Of a stretch of DNA of 64,000 bases, positions 1 through 10,576 are shown piece after piece. The notes under the pieces are model-generated. The model was not told where the DNA came from. It did no database searches and saw nothing but the letters and a program-made list of their open reading frames with translations. Origin of the DNA: Bacteroidota bacterium (GTDB lineage Bacteria > Bacteroidota > Bacteroidia > Bacteroidales > UBA1715); NCBI GenBank assembly GCA_009786075.1, contig WQTX01000004.1:1-64000 (forward strand). Reading direction: 5' to 3'. Numbering within the stretch: the first letter of the stretch is position 1; each line of letters begins with the position of its first letter. Both the position numbers and the translations under genes were made by a program.

Positions 1-150
1 CCCTCCCGACCTCCCCCTCAAGGGGAGGAGAAGGAAAGCTCTTTTGTTGAGTTGTGGTTTAATTTGTTAGTTCTCTCATTTATTCAAAACTTTATCAATT
101 GCTTCAGAAAGTCCCCCTAAGGGGGATTTAGGGGGCTTTTAAAAAAAATT

Positions 151-543
151 ATGGCAACAATATTTTCAAAAATAGTACAAGGCGAAATTCCGGCACACAA
201 AATTGCCGAAACCGATGAATTTTTAGCATTTTTAGATGTCAATCCCTTGGTGGAAGGGCACGTGTTGGTAATTCCAAAACAAGAAATTGATTACATTTTC
301 GATATTGCCGATGATGTACTTGGGCGCATGATGCAGTTTGCAAAAAAAGTAGCACGAGCGCAAAAACAAGCAATTGAGTGTAAACGAATTGGCGTGGCGG
401 TTATTGGTTTGGAAGTGCCGCATGCACACATTCATTTAGTGCCTATGAATTGCATGAATGATATAAATTTTACGCAGGAAAAATTGAAACCTTCGCAGGA
501 GGAATTGGCGGAAACTTGTGAAAAAATAAAAGTGTATATTTAA
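151..543 (+). CDS. HIT family protein (histidine triad nucleotide hydrolase)
   Basis: MATIFSKIVQGEIPAHKIAE start and HAHIHLVP histidine-triad motif. Confidence 0.95.
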   Translation: MATIFSKIVQGEIPAHKIAETDEFLAFLDVNPLVEGHVLVIPKQEIDYIFDIADDVLGRMMQFAKKVARAQKQAIECKRIGVAVIGLEVPHAHIHLVPMNCMNDINFTQEKLKPSQEELAETCEKIKVYI

Positions 544-544
544 A

Positions 545-628
545 GAACGCGGATAACGCAGATGACACGGATTTACACAGAAATATAATCAGTGAAAATC
601 TGCGTTATCTGTGTCATCAGCGTTCTAA
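545..628. repeat. Intergenic inverted repeat (agaacgcggataacgcagatgacacgg ... ctgcgttatctgtgtcatcagcgttct)
   Basis: Two arms are imperfect reverse complements forming a long hairpin between CDSs. Confidence 0.8.
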
Positions 629-641
629 ACAGTTATAAAAC

Positions 642-1496
642 ATGGGAAAATCCTACATTGAAATTGTTGACATACCGACAAAACAACGTGAAGTCTTTTG
701 GACAGACAACGATATAGTTGAAGCCCCAAATTGGCACAAAAATGAATTTTTGTTGATTAATTCCGGCGGTTTGTTGTATAAAATTTTCTTTGCCGATAAG
801 CGTAAAGAACAAGTAAATACTGGAATGGCAATTCGTTGCAACAACGACCATGGAATTACTTTCGACGGAAAAGAAATAATCATCAGTTCGCACGATAGCC
901 ACAATACTACACCGCTTGCGTGGCAAACATCGAAAATTTATATGTTGCCCATTGAAGGCGGCGAACCTCGTTTGGTAACAGAAAAAAACGGCAGTTTTTG
1001 GCATGGCATTTCGCCTGACGACCAAACACTTATTTACACCGCTTTGCGCAACGGTCAATGGGACATTTATGCAATTTCACGCAACGGCGGCGAAGAAAAA
1101 CAGCTCACAAATTCGCCCGTTCAAGACGACGGCTCGGAATATTCGCCCTGCGGAACATATATTTATTATAATTCCTATAAATCGGGATTTATGGAAATTT
1201 GGCGTATGCGAGCCGACGGAAGCGAGCAAACGCAAATAACACACGATAATTGCTACTCAAATTGGTTCCCGCATTTTTCGCCCGACGGCTCAAAAATGGC
1301 ATATATTTGTTATTTAGATGACCAGGGGCAAGCGCACCCATTTGGCAAACGAGTGTGTTTAAAATTAATGGACATGAAAACCGGTGAAATTACGCAACTT
1401 ACCGAAGAATTTTACGGTGGACAAGGCACTTTGAATGTTAATTCTTGGTCGCCGTGTGGTACGAAATTGGCTTTTGTGCGGTATGCGGAAAAATAG
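642..1496 (+). CDS. TolB/WD40-like beta-propeller protein
   Basis: Repeated SPDG/SPCGT blade motifs (GISPDDQTLIYTA, YSPCGTYIYY, FSPDGSKMAYI). Confidence 0.85.
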   Translation: MGKSYIEIVDIPTKQREVFWTDNDIVEAPNWHKNEFLLINSGGLLYKIFFADKRKEQVNTGMAIRCNNDHGITFDGKEIIISSHDSHNTTPLAWQTSKIYMLPIEGGEPRLVTEKNGSFWHGISPDDQTLIYTALRNGQWDIYAISRNGGEEKQLTNSPVQDDGSEYSPCGTYIYYNSYKSGFMEIWRMRADGSEQTQITHDNCYSNWFPHFSPDGSKMAYICYLDDQGQAHPFGKRVCLKLMDMKTGEITQLTEEFYGGQGTLNVNSWSPCGTKLAFVRYAEK

Positions 1497-1550
1497 GCTT
1501 CGACTCCGCTCAGCCGCCGCAAAACCGGTCGTTGAGCGGAGCCGAAACGA
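1497..1550. repeat. Hairpin repeat (cttcgactccgctcagc ... gttgagcggagccgaaa)
   Basis: Imperfect inverted repeat just after the stop codon. Confidence 0.7.
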
Positions 1551-1580
1551 CATTTTTATAAAGAAAACAAACTAAAAACT

Positions 1581-2225
1581 ATGGCTTTAATTAAATCAGT
1601 ACGAGGATTTACTCCACAATTTGGCGAAAATTGTTTTTTTGCTGAAAATGCCACCATTGTTGGCGATGTTATTATGGGCGACGATTGCAGTATTTGGTTC
1701 AATGCTGTGCTGCGCGGCGATGTAAATTCCATTCGCATAGGCAATAAAGTGAATATTCAAGACGGTGCGGTGTTGCACTGTTTGTACGAAAAAACCAAAA
1801 TTCACATGGGCGATAATATTTCGGTAGGGCACAATGTTACCATTCACGGCGCAACAATTAAAAACGATGTGTTGATAGGCATGGGAGCAACGATTTTAGA
1901 TAATGCCGTTGTGAACGAAAATACCATAATTGCCGCAAACGCCCTTGTACGCGATGGGCAAATTTTAGAACCAAACAGCATTTACGCCGGCATTCCCGCC
2001 AAAAAAGTAAAAGACATAGACCCCGAACAAACTCGTGAAATGATTAACAAAATTGCAAATAATTATTTGATGTACGCAAGTTGGAAGTTGGAACAAATAA
2101 AATCCTTTTCCGTCATTCCTGCGAAAGCAGGAACGGCAAAGCCCTCGACGAAGTCAATCTCCTATTTTTTGAGGGGGATTCCTGCTTTCGCAGGAATGAC
2201 GGGACTTTTTGAAACATTGAATTAA
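1581..2225 (+). CDS. Gamma carbonic anhydrase family protein (left-handed beta-helix) with repeat-derived C-terminal extension
   Basis: Hexapeptide repeats, GDDCSIWFNAVLRGDVNSIRIG and GHNVTIHG motifs; C-terminus SVIPAKAG...IPAFAGMT is repeat-encoded. Confidence 0.9.
   Translation: MALIKSVRGFTPQFGENCFFAENATIVGDVIMGDDCSIWFNAVLRGDVNSIRIGNKVNIQDGAVLHCLYEKTKIHMGDNISVGHNVTIHGATIKNDVLIGMGATILDNAVVNENTIIAANALVRDGQILEPNSIYAGIPAKKVKDIDPEQTREMINKIANNYLMYASWKLEQIKSFSVIPAKAGTAKPSTKSISYFLRGIPAFAGMTGLFETLN
2111..2201. repeat. Palindromic dispersed repeat encoding VIPAKAG...IPAFAGMT
   Basis: Perfect 23-bp inverted arms cgtcattcctgcgaaagcaggaa (2111-2133) and ttcctgctttcgcaggaatgacg (2179-2201). Confidence 0.95.
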
Positions 2226-2228
2226 CCT

Positions 2229-2615
2229 ATGCCCAAAATAGAAGAAAACATACGGATTGATAAATGGTTGTGGGCTGTACGGCTTTACAAAACGCGCAGT
2301 TTAGCAACCACAGCCTGTAAAAACAATCAAATTGCAGTGAATGATGTGTTTGTAAAACCTTCACGCACTTTGCAAATTGGCGATACTATTTTAGTTAAAA
2401 AACCGCCATTTCCTCGTACTTATAAAGTGCTCGGACTGTTGGCACAACGAGAATCGGCAAAAGTAGTTGTAGATTTTATACAAGACATAACCCCTGCCGA
2501 AGAAATTGAAAAATGGGAAACTGCAAAACTTGTGCGACCTGTTTTCAGAGAACGAGGACTTGGTCGACCGACTAAAAAAGACCGGCGTGAAATGGAGGAA
2601 TTTGGGTATTTGTGA
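2229..2615 (+). CDS. RNA-binding S4 domain protein (Hsp15-like)
   Basis: IRIDKWLWAVRLYKTRSLA...VNDVFVKPSRTLQIGDTI S4 signature and basic C-terminus. Confidence 0.92.
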   Translation: MPKIEENIRIDKWLWAVRLYKTRSLATTACKNNQIAVNDVFVKPSRTLQIGDTILVKKPPFPRTYKVLGLLAQRESAKVVVDFIQDITPAEEIEKWETAKLVRPVFRERGLGRPTKKDRREMEEFGYL

Positions 2616-2667
2616 TAATTAAATTTTATTTGTATATCTGTCGTTTTATCATTCTGTCATTTATCGT

Positions 2668-2982
2668 TTAATATCCAAGACTAAAATTTACACTCGGCAA
2701 TTCAACTTGTAACTTTACTTTCGCTTTCAAAGCAGTAAAAACTCTCAACAAAGTTTCCATTGTTACATTACTTGTATGCTTCTCAATTCTTGAAATTTGA
2801 GCTTTCTGAACACCTACAAGTTCACCCAATTCCTCTTGTGTCAAGTTGCGTTCTTGACGTGCTCGTTTGATAGCATCGCCTATCAAATCCATTTGCAATT
2901 CGTACTCAAAAAGGTCGCGTCTGGGCGTTCCAACTTTACCAATAAGTTTGTCTTGCACTTCGTCTAATGTGTACGTTTTCAT
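2668..2982 (-). CDS. HigA-like XRE-family antitoxin
   Basis: HTH: RQERNLTQEELGELVGVQKAQISRIEKHTSNVTMETLLRVFTAL; directly downstream of a RelE/HigB-like ORF. Confidence 0.88.
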   Translation of the reverse strand: MKTYTLDEVQDKLIGKVGTPRRDLFEYELQMDLIGDAIKRARQERNLTQEELGELVGVQKAQISRIEKHTSNVTMETLLRVFTALKAKVKLQVELPSVNFSLGY

Positions 2983-2986
2983 ATCT

Positions 2987-3334
2987 CTACTTGTTTAATT
3001 GTTTGTCATTGAAATATTTTTCTCGGATTTTAACGGCTTTTTGAATTTCTTGTTCGGGAACATCACTACGTTTTTTGATAAAACCGTGAGTAGAAATTAC
3101 CAAAGTTTCCGTTGGTAAAGTTTTGTCCCAAAAAGCGAGAAAACGATATTGCAAACCTTGATACAAGGTTCTAAATTCCCAAATATCGTCCATTAATTTC
3201 TTAAAAAGTTCGGAGTCATTCTCTACTTGTGCCTTACGAATGTTGTAAAGAACTTTTTCGTAGTGCTTTGTTGGCAAACTTTCTAAAAATTCTAATGCTT
3301 CATCTAATATTGTAACTTCAAACCGTTTGTTCAT
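2987..3334 (-). CDS. RelE/HigB-type toxin (phage Gp49-like)
   Basis: IWEFRTLYQGLQYRFLAFWDK and LVISTHGFIKKRSDVPEQEIQKA motifs; paired with an HTH antitoxin. Confidence 0.88.
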   Translation of the reverse strand: MNKRFEVTILDEALEFLESLPTKHYEKVLYNIRKAQVENDSELFKKLMDDIWEFRTLYQGLQYRFLAFWDKTLPTETLVISTHGFIKKRSDVPEQEIQKAVKIREKYFNDKQLNK

Positions 3335-3533
3335 ACTTTTAAGTATTTAACGAGACAAAGATACGAAAGTTTCGCTAAATAGAAACTTATTTTGCAGTTA
3401 TTTTTCAAGTTTAATATTTTCAACGAGTTTTGTTAATTCATCTATTGTTACTTTTCTTATTTTTTTCTACTCCCAATCTTCATTGTAAACCCAAATAAGC
3501 CTTCATTTTTTCAACTGCAATTATCACAATAAA

Positions 3534-3562
3534 AAAATAAGCCTCGATAAAAAGGCTTATTT
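3534..3562. terminator. Terminator-like hairpin (aataagcct cgataaaa aggcttattt)
   Basis: 9-bp inverted arms between converging units. Confidence 0.7.
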
Positions 3563-3686
3563 GAAGTGGTATTTTAGTAATTTAAACAAAATTTTCCGGT
3601 TGTGCAACGGCTCGTGTGTTAAACGCCGCCCTATTCTCAATTTTATTGTGTTCCAAATTCTTTTGTGCGAATTGTTGCCACCAAAC

Positions 3687-5360
3687 CTACTGCGCTCTCC
3701 ACATAGAGCCTAAATCAACCTTAAAATCGCGGATTATATTTACCTTGCCACCGGCTTTTAAAATTAGTGTTGCGCCATTTTTTACTTGTACTTCTTGTAC
3801 GTTGATGTTCCCCCCCGCTTCAAGTGTTAATACTACGTTAGTTCCTGTAACTATTACATTTTGCATATTGATATTGCCGCAAGAAATTTTAAAATCTTGA
3901 CTGAGGTTTACGGTTGAATACGGGAAATTAATATCTCCGCCGCAACCATCTACGAACATAGCGTTTGTATTGTTAGGGTCAAGCCAATTACTTAAACGAG
4001 TTGTATTTGTCATACCCCCATTCCAAGAAAGATTAAAACGTCCATACTGAGAAACAATATTAGGTGGACAGCTAGAACCACTTGTGCTGCCATGCAATTG
4101 ACCTATAACGCGTTTATTCTGATTTAATATAGGAGCTCCTGAAGAGACATCTTCTACTGCACCATTAGTGAAAACAACGTCCCAATGGGTATTTGGATGT
4201 GTTATTCCTCCTTCGCAAATGTTATTGTTAGGGTTATAATCCCAGCAAATGGTGGTGGGATTATTATTTATACTATTGGTTGTTATAGATATTTTTTTCT
4301 GAGAAATCAAAGGGTGATGAATACTAACACCGCTTGTGGCGGGAGTTGTTGTTCTATCCCACCCTAAATAGTAAGTAGAGATGTTGGAGTTCGTTACCGG
4401 ATTTTCAATGAGATTTAACAGCATAAAATCAGTATCTGCTCTTCTTGCCAATATAGTAGCCCCTGTTGTAGATTTGTTAGCAGCAGGATTTACCACACTT
4501 CCGCATGGAGCTTCATAATTCCAATAGAAAATCCATTGATTAGCGTTTTGATAAGCTACAAAACAATGGTTTGCCGTGAGAAACACAGGACGCCCATCAT
4601 TAGCCGTTGTATTCAGAAGAGCACCAGTACAAGCATCCCATCCCAATATCATTAAGGCGACTGCATTTTTTTCACTTTGATAATTATTGCCCACTGCACA
4701 ATTAACATCATTATGACAAGGCAGTAAATTAGGGTCATTTCCCCTTAATTGATTTTCTTTTCCTGCAATATTATAAATATGCCTATATCCACTAATAATT
4801 TTAGCTATCGAAATAATGCCTTTATTTTCAACATATTTCGGTTCGTAATATTCTAAAACAATACTGTTTGTAAACAAAAAGCCCGTAGCAAAGCCCATGA
4901 TACTATCTCTATTTCCTTGGTTATTTTTGTAAGTAAAAGCGCCTATATGCTGTGTCTTATCTTCGGAATAAATAAAAAACTTTGCTCCGTCGGGCAACCA
5001 AAATTTATCGTATAATAAATTCAAAGAAAGAGCATCGGGGCTATATATCCTTAAATTCCATAAACGACCTCCATCGGATGTTGTTTGCCAAACTCCCGAA
5101 TTAGATAAATCAAAATTAACATCATGGGGAAAACCAAAGCGAAAAGGTTTGCCTCCCGAATTATCATTTTTCTCATCTTCTTGCTTGAGGGCTTTCATAT
5201 CAAGATGAGGCATTGTTTCCATTGGGATTGATTGCTTCATTATTTCCTCACTACTTCTTCCCCAACTATAAGGGATTTCTTCTGTACTAATTTGGGCATT
5301 TATTGTACAACAGAAAAATCCCCACAAAAAAATTACTATTATTCGTCTCATAATCATCAA
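3687..5360 (-). CDS. Secreted trypsin-like (S1/lysyl-endopeptidase-like) serine protease
   Basis: Signal peptide; FLTANHCF (His), TDFMLLNL (Asp), VSSGAPILNQNKRVIGQLHG (Ser). Confidence 0.82.
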   Translation of the reverse strand: MMIMRRIIVIFLWGFFCCTINAQISTEEIPYSWGRSSEEIMKQSIPMETMPHLDMKALKQEDEKNDNSGGKPFRFGFPHDVNFDLSNSGVWQTTSDGGRLWNLRIYSPDALSLNLLYDKFWLPDGAKFFIYSEDKTQHIGAFTYKNNQGNRDSIMGFATGFLFTNSIVLEYYEPKYVENKGIISIAKIISGYRHIYNIAGKENQLRGNDPNLLPCHNDVNCAVGNNYQSEKNAVALMILGWDACTGALLNTTANDGRPVFLTANHCFVAYQNANQWIFYWNYEAPCGSVVNPAANKSTTGATILARRADTDFMLLNLIENPVTNSNISTYYLGWDRTTTPATSGVSIHHPLISQKKISITTNSINNNPTTICWDYNPNNNICEGGITHPNTHWDVVFTNGAVEDVSSGAPILNQNKRVIGQLHGSTSGSSCPPNIVSQYGRFNLSWNGGMTNTTRLSNWLDPNNTNAMFVDGCGGDINFPYSTVNLSQDFKISCGNINMQNVIVTGTNVVLTLEAGGNINVQEVQVKNGATLILKAGGKVNIIRDFKVDLGSMWRAQ

Positions 5361-5362
5361 TT

Positions 5363-6172
5363 TTATTTAATTTCATACTCTGCATATAAGTTAAAACAAC
5401 TATCTACTTCTTCAAAAGGGAAATTACCTAAGCAAAAACGCTTACCTATTCGGTATCTTCCCAATTCAAGAATGTGTTGTTCCGGCGTAACACCAGACAT
5501 TTCTTCTGCCGTTTCGCAAGCACCGAGACCAAGTCCAATAAGACTAAAATGAGTGTCTAATTGAATTTCTGTCCAACTTCCGTTGTCAAAATATTCCAAA
5601 GTGTAAGCCTTACCATACCTTAAAACTTTGTTTGAATGATTTTCGATTACTAATTTATTAGGAGTATTAACAAAAAGTTCTTCCGGAATCATACGCATTG
5701 TTATACACTTTTCTCCTTTTAATGCATCTGCACAAGGACAAGATTGAGTCTTCTCCCAAATAAGTTTTTGACTTACAATGTTTAATTCCGAACAAGTTTC
5801 TCCTGCAACTCCGCCCATTGTACACAACACTTCTCCTTTGCAATTATAAAAAGGTTTTGTATTGCCTTTATCTATCAAAAAACCTATTTCTTCGTTTCCA
5901 TACGTGCACTGATAAATAGCAATAGACAGATTTGGATTTTCTTGTATTAACAAATTAAATTCCTCTATTTTTTCTTTCAACCAAGACAGGTCTGTTAATG
6001 GATTTTCAAATTCACAGACAATTTTCGTTGTATCTGTTATTTGCGTAGTATCTTCGGGATTTTCATTCCCACCCGGTTGTGGTTTCGGGTCATTGCAGGC
6101 GCTTATGCAACCTGCAATAATTACAAGCAATGCTGTAATTTTTAATATGTTCGTTCTCATAACAAACCTCAC
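5363..6172 (-). CDS. Lipoprotein of unknown function
   Basis: N-terminus ITALLVIIAGCISAC lipobox; 2 bp from the downstream protease gene. Confidence 0.7.
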   Translation of the reverse strand: MRFVMRTNILKITALLVIIAGCISACNDPKPQPGGNENPEDTTQITDTTKIVCEFENPLTDLSWLKEKIEEFNLLIQENPNLSIAIYQCTYGNEEIGFLIDKGNTKPFYNCKGEVLCTMGGVAGETCSELNIVSQKLIWEKTQSCPCADALKGEKCITMRMIPEELFVNTPNKLVIENHSNKVLRYGKAYTLEYFDNGSWTEIQLDTHFSLIGLGLGACETAEEMSGVTPEQHILELGRYRIGKRFCLGNFPFEEVDSCFNLYAEYEIK

Positions 6173-6177
6173 TTTTT

Positions 6178-7572
6178 TTATTTAGTCAAAATCATTTGTT
6201 TCGTATCCACCGGCTTCCCATCACAAATAAGCGTGTAGAAATAAATACCGGCTTGCAAAGAAGAGGCTTGTACGGTAGTTGCTCCTTTACCGCGTTCGGA
6301 AATAAAGATATTTTTTTGTTGAAAACCGTTTATGTCATAAATGTAAATATTGGCACTATTGACATTTTCGGGAATATAATAACCGATTTCGGTTGTTTGA
6401 TTAAAAGGATTGGGGGCATTTTGCAACAACAGCGAAATTGATTCTATTCCATTTTCCTGAAAAGCTTTTTCGTCAATAGATTTGATATTTAGTAATTTTA
6501 CCAATTGTTTGATTTGTTCTTGTTGCTTTTCTGCCTGCTCGCTAAGTTCTTGTACAGCTTTTACCAAAGGAACGACAAATTCAGCATATCGCAATCCGTA
6601 GACACCCAGTTCGTCCACGTCCACACCACTAAAATCGTAACCGATGCTTTTTGCTATTTTTTCAACATCTTGTGCCACAAATCCGGTTTGTATCTGTTTT
6701 TGTTTGGCTTCTCTTGCTTTATCCTCAATTTCCTTTGCTTCGGGGGAACGCGCCAAACGCAAAGAATCTCTGAGACTGTTTATTTGGGGGTCGTCCGATT
6801 TCAATAATTCATCTATAACATCTAAATCCAGATTGTAAGTAACCGGTTGCAAACGGTTGATAAAGTCAAGACCTGGCACATCTGTCTGAATATTTTTCTT
6901 TGCTCTTCCGTCCGAGAGATTAGTCCATGCAGCATAGCCGCCTATGCTGGTAACACTGCTATTGCCGATTCGTACTTGATTGCTTGCAGTAGCTTTTGCT
7001 TTATTGCCAATGGCTGTAGCATTGCTTAGGTTGCCAGCATTGACATCTGCATTATAACCAACAGCGGTATTATTGTTGCCAGTCGTGTTTGACTCAAGCG
7101 TATAAGCACCATTGGCGGTATTATAGTTGCCGCTCGTGTTTAACCAAAGTGCAACATAGCCATTAGCGGTATTATGACTGCCGGTCGTGTTTGATTCAAG
7201 CGCATAAGCACTATTAGCGGTATTGCAGTAGCCACTCGTGTTACGGTAAAGCGCATGATAACCATTGGCGGTATTTTGAAAGCCAGTGTTTGAGTTAAGT
7301 GCATTGTAACCGATTGCAAGATTGCAAAAACCCACTAAGGGATTACTTAGAGCACCGTATCCGAAAGACACGTTAGTGTTTCCGGAATATCCCGTATATC
7401 CCGCCGTTGTTGAGTTGTTTACCTTGAAAATAATGGGAGCATTGCTATTCGTACCCAAAAAATTGGTTGTACTTCCACCAATCTTTATATTTCCCAGTAC
7501 ATCAACATCAATTTGAGCCGATGCACTCGCTAAAAAAGCGATACCAATAAATGTAAAAATGATTCTTTTCAT
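6178..7572 (-). CDS. Surface protein: YadA-like head repeats, peptidase_S74-like chaperone domain, T9SS type A sorting domain
   Basis: NTAxGYxAL..NTxGxxNT repeats; LSDGRAKKNIQTDVPGLDFINRLQPVTYNLD; C-terminal NAPNPFNQTTEIGYYIPE...GIYFYTLICDGKPVDTKQMILTK. Start moved to MKRIIFTF (7572). Confidence 0.85.
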   Translation of the reverse strand: MKRIIFTFIGIAFLASASAQIDVDVLGNIKIGGSTTNFLGTNSNAPIIFKVNNSTTAGYTGYSGNTNVSFGYGALSNPLVGFCNLAIGYNALNSNTGFQNTANGYHALYRNTSGYCNTANSAYALESNTTGSHNTANGYVALWLNTSGNYNTANGAYTLESNTTGNNNTAVGYNADVNAGNLSNATAIGNKAKATASNQVRIGNSSVTSIGGYAAWTNLSDGRAKKNIQTDVPGLDFINRLQPVTYNLDLDVIDELLKSDDPQINSLRDSLRLARSPEAKEIEDKAREAKQKQIQTGFVAQDVEKIAKSIGYDFSGVDVDELGVYGLRYAEFVVPLVKAVQELSEQAEKQQEQIKQLVKLLNIKSIDEKAFQENGIESISLLLQNAPNPFNQTTEIGYYIPENVNSANIYIYDINGFQQKNIFISERGKGATTVQASSLQAGIYFYTLICDGKPVDTKQMILTK

Positions 7573-7880
7573 TTTAATTAGTTTTACGTCCGTTCCTTTA
7601 ACAGACAAGAAATTATTAATTAATAGTTATGTTTTTTACAAAAGTATTCAAAATATTCAATTTGGCATGAGGTAATTTGATTTTTTTTATTTAAAACACT
7701 GTCTGTTTGCAAATTACCACTGCGCACCGGTCTTCGCGAGTGGCGTTTAACTTACAAAAAATACTTTAAATACTAAACAATAGGCGACAAAAACTTACAA
7801 ACAAAATGATTAAGACTTACTTTTATGTGTGTAATTTAGAATTGTTTTGTGTATTTTTGTAAAAAATTAAACCACTTGTT

Positions 7881-8402
7881 ATGCACATAGCAAAACAAAA
7901 ACGCAGCGAAAATATTATAGAATACGTGCTCTATATGTGGCAGTTAGAGGATTTTATACGTGCCTGTAATTTTGATTTTGAGAAAATTGCAGTGCACTAT
8001 AATTTGAACGACAGTTCGCAATACGAGGCTCGGCAATGGTTTCAGGCTTTTGTATCGGCTATGAAACACGAAGGCATTGAGCAAAGCGGACACCTCATGC
8101 AATTGAAAGAATTGGTGCAGGAACTTTCCGATATAAATATTACACTTTTGAAAAATCCCGAAGAAGTGAAGTATAAAGAGGCGTTCAATGCCGCCATGCC
8201 GCACATTGCCGAAATTATTGAAAAATCGAACAATACGCTCAAAAATGAAATAGATGCCTGTATAACAGCCGTGTACGGCTTACTGCTTTTGCGCCTAAAA
8301 CAACAAAAAATAAGCGAAGAAAGCGAGGCGGCTTTTGCAACAATCACTCATTTTTTAGCATTTTTAGCATTCAAATATAAAAAATTATCAATGTGCCAAT
8401 AA
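7881..8402 (+). CDS. DUF4924-like family protein
   Basis: MHIAKQKRSENIIEYVLYMWQLEDFIRA...; conserved-looking Bacteroidota protein upstream of rpe (family call from memory). Confidence 0.65.
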   Translation: MHIAKQKRSENIIEYVLYMWQLEDFIRACNFDFEKIAVHYNLNDSSQYEARQWFQAFVSAMKHEGIEQSGHLMQLKELVQELSDINITLLKNPEEVKYKEAFNAAMPHIAEIIEKSNNTLKNEIDACITAVYGLLLLRLKQQKISEESEAAFATITHFLAFLAFKYKKLSMCQ

Positions 8403-8541
8403 GACAATATGCCAATAAATTAATGTGCCAATATGCCAATAAAAATAATAAGACAATGAAAATAAAACAATTAACACATTTAATGTATTGGCACATTGAC
8501 ATATTGCCGTATTGGCATATTAAAAAATTGGCACATTAAAT
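8401..8541. repeat. Inverted intergenic repeat built from (a)tgccaat / attggca words
   Basis: Left arm with repeated atgccaat/gtgccaat, right arm with attggcac/attggcat. Confidence 0.8.
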
Positions 8542-8567
8542 TTACTAACCATTAACCACTAAAAAAA

Positions 8568-9215
8568 ATGGCAATCATTTCCCCCTCAATGCTCTCTGCA
8601 AACTTTTTGCACCTGCAAAATGATATTGATTTTGTAAACAACAGCGCAGCCGATTGGTTTCACTTAGATATTATGGACGGCGTGTTTGTGCCCAATATTT
8701 CGTATGGTTTGCCCATAGTGCGGGCTGTAAAAAAAACAGCGCAAAAACCTCTCGATGTGCATCTTATGATTGAAAAACCGGAACGGTATATTACTGATTT
8801 CAAACAAGCCGGAGCCGATATTTTGTGTGTGCATTACGAAGCGTGTACGCATTTGCACCGCACCGTGCAGGCAATTCAGCAGCAAGGCATGAAAGCTGGG
8901 GTAGCTCTCAATCCGCACACGCCGGTGGAAGTGTTGCGCGATATTATTGGCGATGTTGAAATGGTGCTTATCATGTCGGTAAATCCGGGATTTGGCGGAC
9001 AAGAATTTATTCCGCAATCGTTGCAAAAAATTGCTCGTTTGAAAGAAATGATTGTGCAAACAAATTCGCAGGCATTGATACAAGTTGATGGGGGAGTAGA
9101 TACCACAAATTGTCGCCAATTAACACAAGCTGGTGCCGATATTCTCGTTGCCGGAAATGCAATTTTTTGCGCAAGCAATCCAAGTGCGGTTGTTGAAGAA
9201 TTGAAACGGAGTTAA
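8568..9215 (+). CDS. rpe: Ribulose-phosphate 3-epimerase
   Basis: ISPSMLSANF, HLDIMDGVFVPNISYG, VLIMSVNPGFGGQEFIP, QVDGGV. Confidence 0.98.
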   Translation: MAIISPSMLSANFLHLQNDIDFVNNSAADWFHLDIMDGVFVPNISYGLPIVRAVKKTAQKPLDVHLMIEKPERYITDFKQAGADILCVHYEACTHLHRTVQAIQQQGMKAGVALNPHTPVEVLRDIIGDVEMVLIMSVNPGFGGQEFIPQSLQKIARLKEMIVQTNSQALIQVDGGVDTTNCRQLTQAGADILVAGNAIFCASNPSAVVEELKRS

Positions 9216-9310
9216 TTTTTAAAAATAATTTACAGTTAATAATTTATAATTAATAATTATTTACGTATTTTTGAACGCTAAAAAAGTATAAACCAATAAA
9301 AAATAATACA

Positions 9311-10576
9311 ATGCAAGTAATTGATAACTTTAATTTTGCAGGCAAAAAAGCAATCGTTCGTGTTGATTTTAATGTGCCTTTGAACAAAGAAACCGGCGAA
9401 GTAAGCGACGAAACCCGTATTCGCGGTGCGTTACCCACAATCAACAAAATTCTTTCCGACGGCGGTGCCGTAATTTTAATGTCGCACATGGGACGACCAA
9501 AACAAAACCCAGACCCAAAATGTTCGTTACAACAAATTATTCCTGCCGTTTCAAAAAATCTTGGCGGTAAAGAAATCAAATTTGTTGACGACTGCATGAA
9601 AGCCGGTGATGCTGCAAAAGCATTGCAAATGGGCGAAGTTTTGATGTTAGAAAACCTTCGTTTTTACGAAGAAGAAGAAGGAAAAGCCCGCACAGCCGAA
9701 GATGCAAGCGATGAAGTGAAAGCCGAAGCAAAAGCTCGTGTAAAAGCATCGCAAAAAGAATTTACAAAAACCTTGGCAAGCTACGCCGATGTGTATGTGA
9801 ACGATGCCTTTGGAACAGCGCACCGTGCGCACGCTTCTACAGCTTTGATTGCTGATTTGTTCAGCGCAGAAAACAAAATGTTCGGCTTCCTTATCAATAG
9901 CGAATTGAAAGCTATGGACAAAGTGCTTCAATCGAAAGATGCGCCGAAAACTGCAATTATGGGCGGTGCAAAAGTGTCTGACAAAATTCAAATCATTTCA
10001 CGTTTGTTGCCAACTATCGACAATTTAATTATTGGCGGCGGTATGACTTATACCTTCATTAAAGCGCAAGGCGGAAATATTGGTAACTCATTGTGCGAGA
10101 GCGATAAACTTGATTTGGCACTTGATATTTTGCAAAAAGCAAAAGAAAACAACGTAAACGTATATCTTCCAACCGATGCTGTGAATGCCGATAAATTCGA
10201 CGCTAACGCAAATACGTATGTTTCAAAAACCGGCGAAACTCCCGACGGTTGGATGGGATTGGACATTGCCGACGAAACTATTGCAACGTTCTCTGACGTA
10301 ATTGCAAAATCAAAAATCGTACTTTGGAATGGTCCAATGGGCGTGTTTGAAATGGACAAATTCTCGAAAGGAACATCGGCAATTGCACAGGCATTGGCAA
10401 AAGCAACTGCTAACGGCGCATTTACCCTAATCGGCGGCGGCGACTCTGTGGCAGCTATCAACAAAAACAAACTTGCCGACAAAGTAAGCTACGTTTCTAC
10501 CGGCGGCGGCGCAATGTTGGAATACATGGAAGGAAAAGTGCTTCCGGGTATTGCGGCAATTAGAGGAGACAAGTAA
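9311..10576 (+). CDS. pgk: Phosphoglycerate kinase
   Basis: [63 protein letters not shown]. Confidence 0.98.
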   Translation: MQVIDNFNFAGKKAIVRVDFNVPLNKETGEVSDETRIRGALPTINKILSDGGAVILMSHMGRPKQNPDPKCSLQQIIPAVSKNLGGKEIKFVDDCMKAGDAAKALQMGEVLMLENLRFYEEEEGKARTAEDASDEVKAEAKARVKASQKEFTKTLASYADVYVNDAFGTAHRAHASTALIADLFSAENKMFGFLINSELKAMDKVLQSKDAPKTAIMGGAKVSDKIQIISRLLPTIDNLIIGGGMTYTFIKAQGGNIGNSLCESDKLDLALDILQKAKENNVNVYLPTDAVNADKFDANANTYVSKTGETPDGWMGLDIADETIATFSDVIAKSKIVLWNGPMGVFEMDKFSKGTSAIAQALAKATANGAFTLIGGGDSVAAINKNKLADKVSYVSTGGGAMLEYMEGKVLPGIAAIRGDK

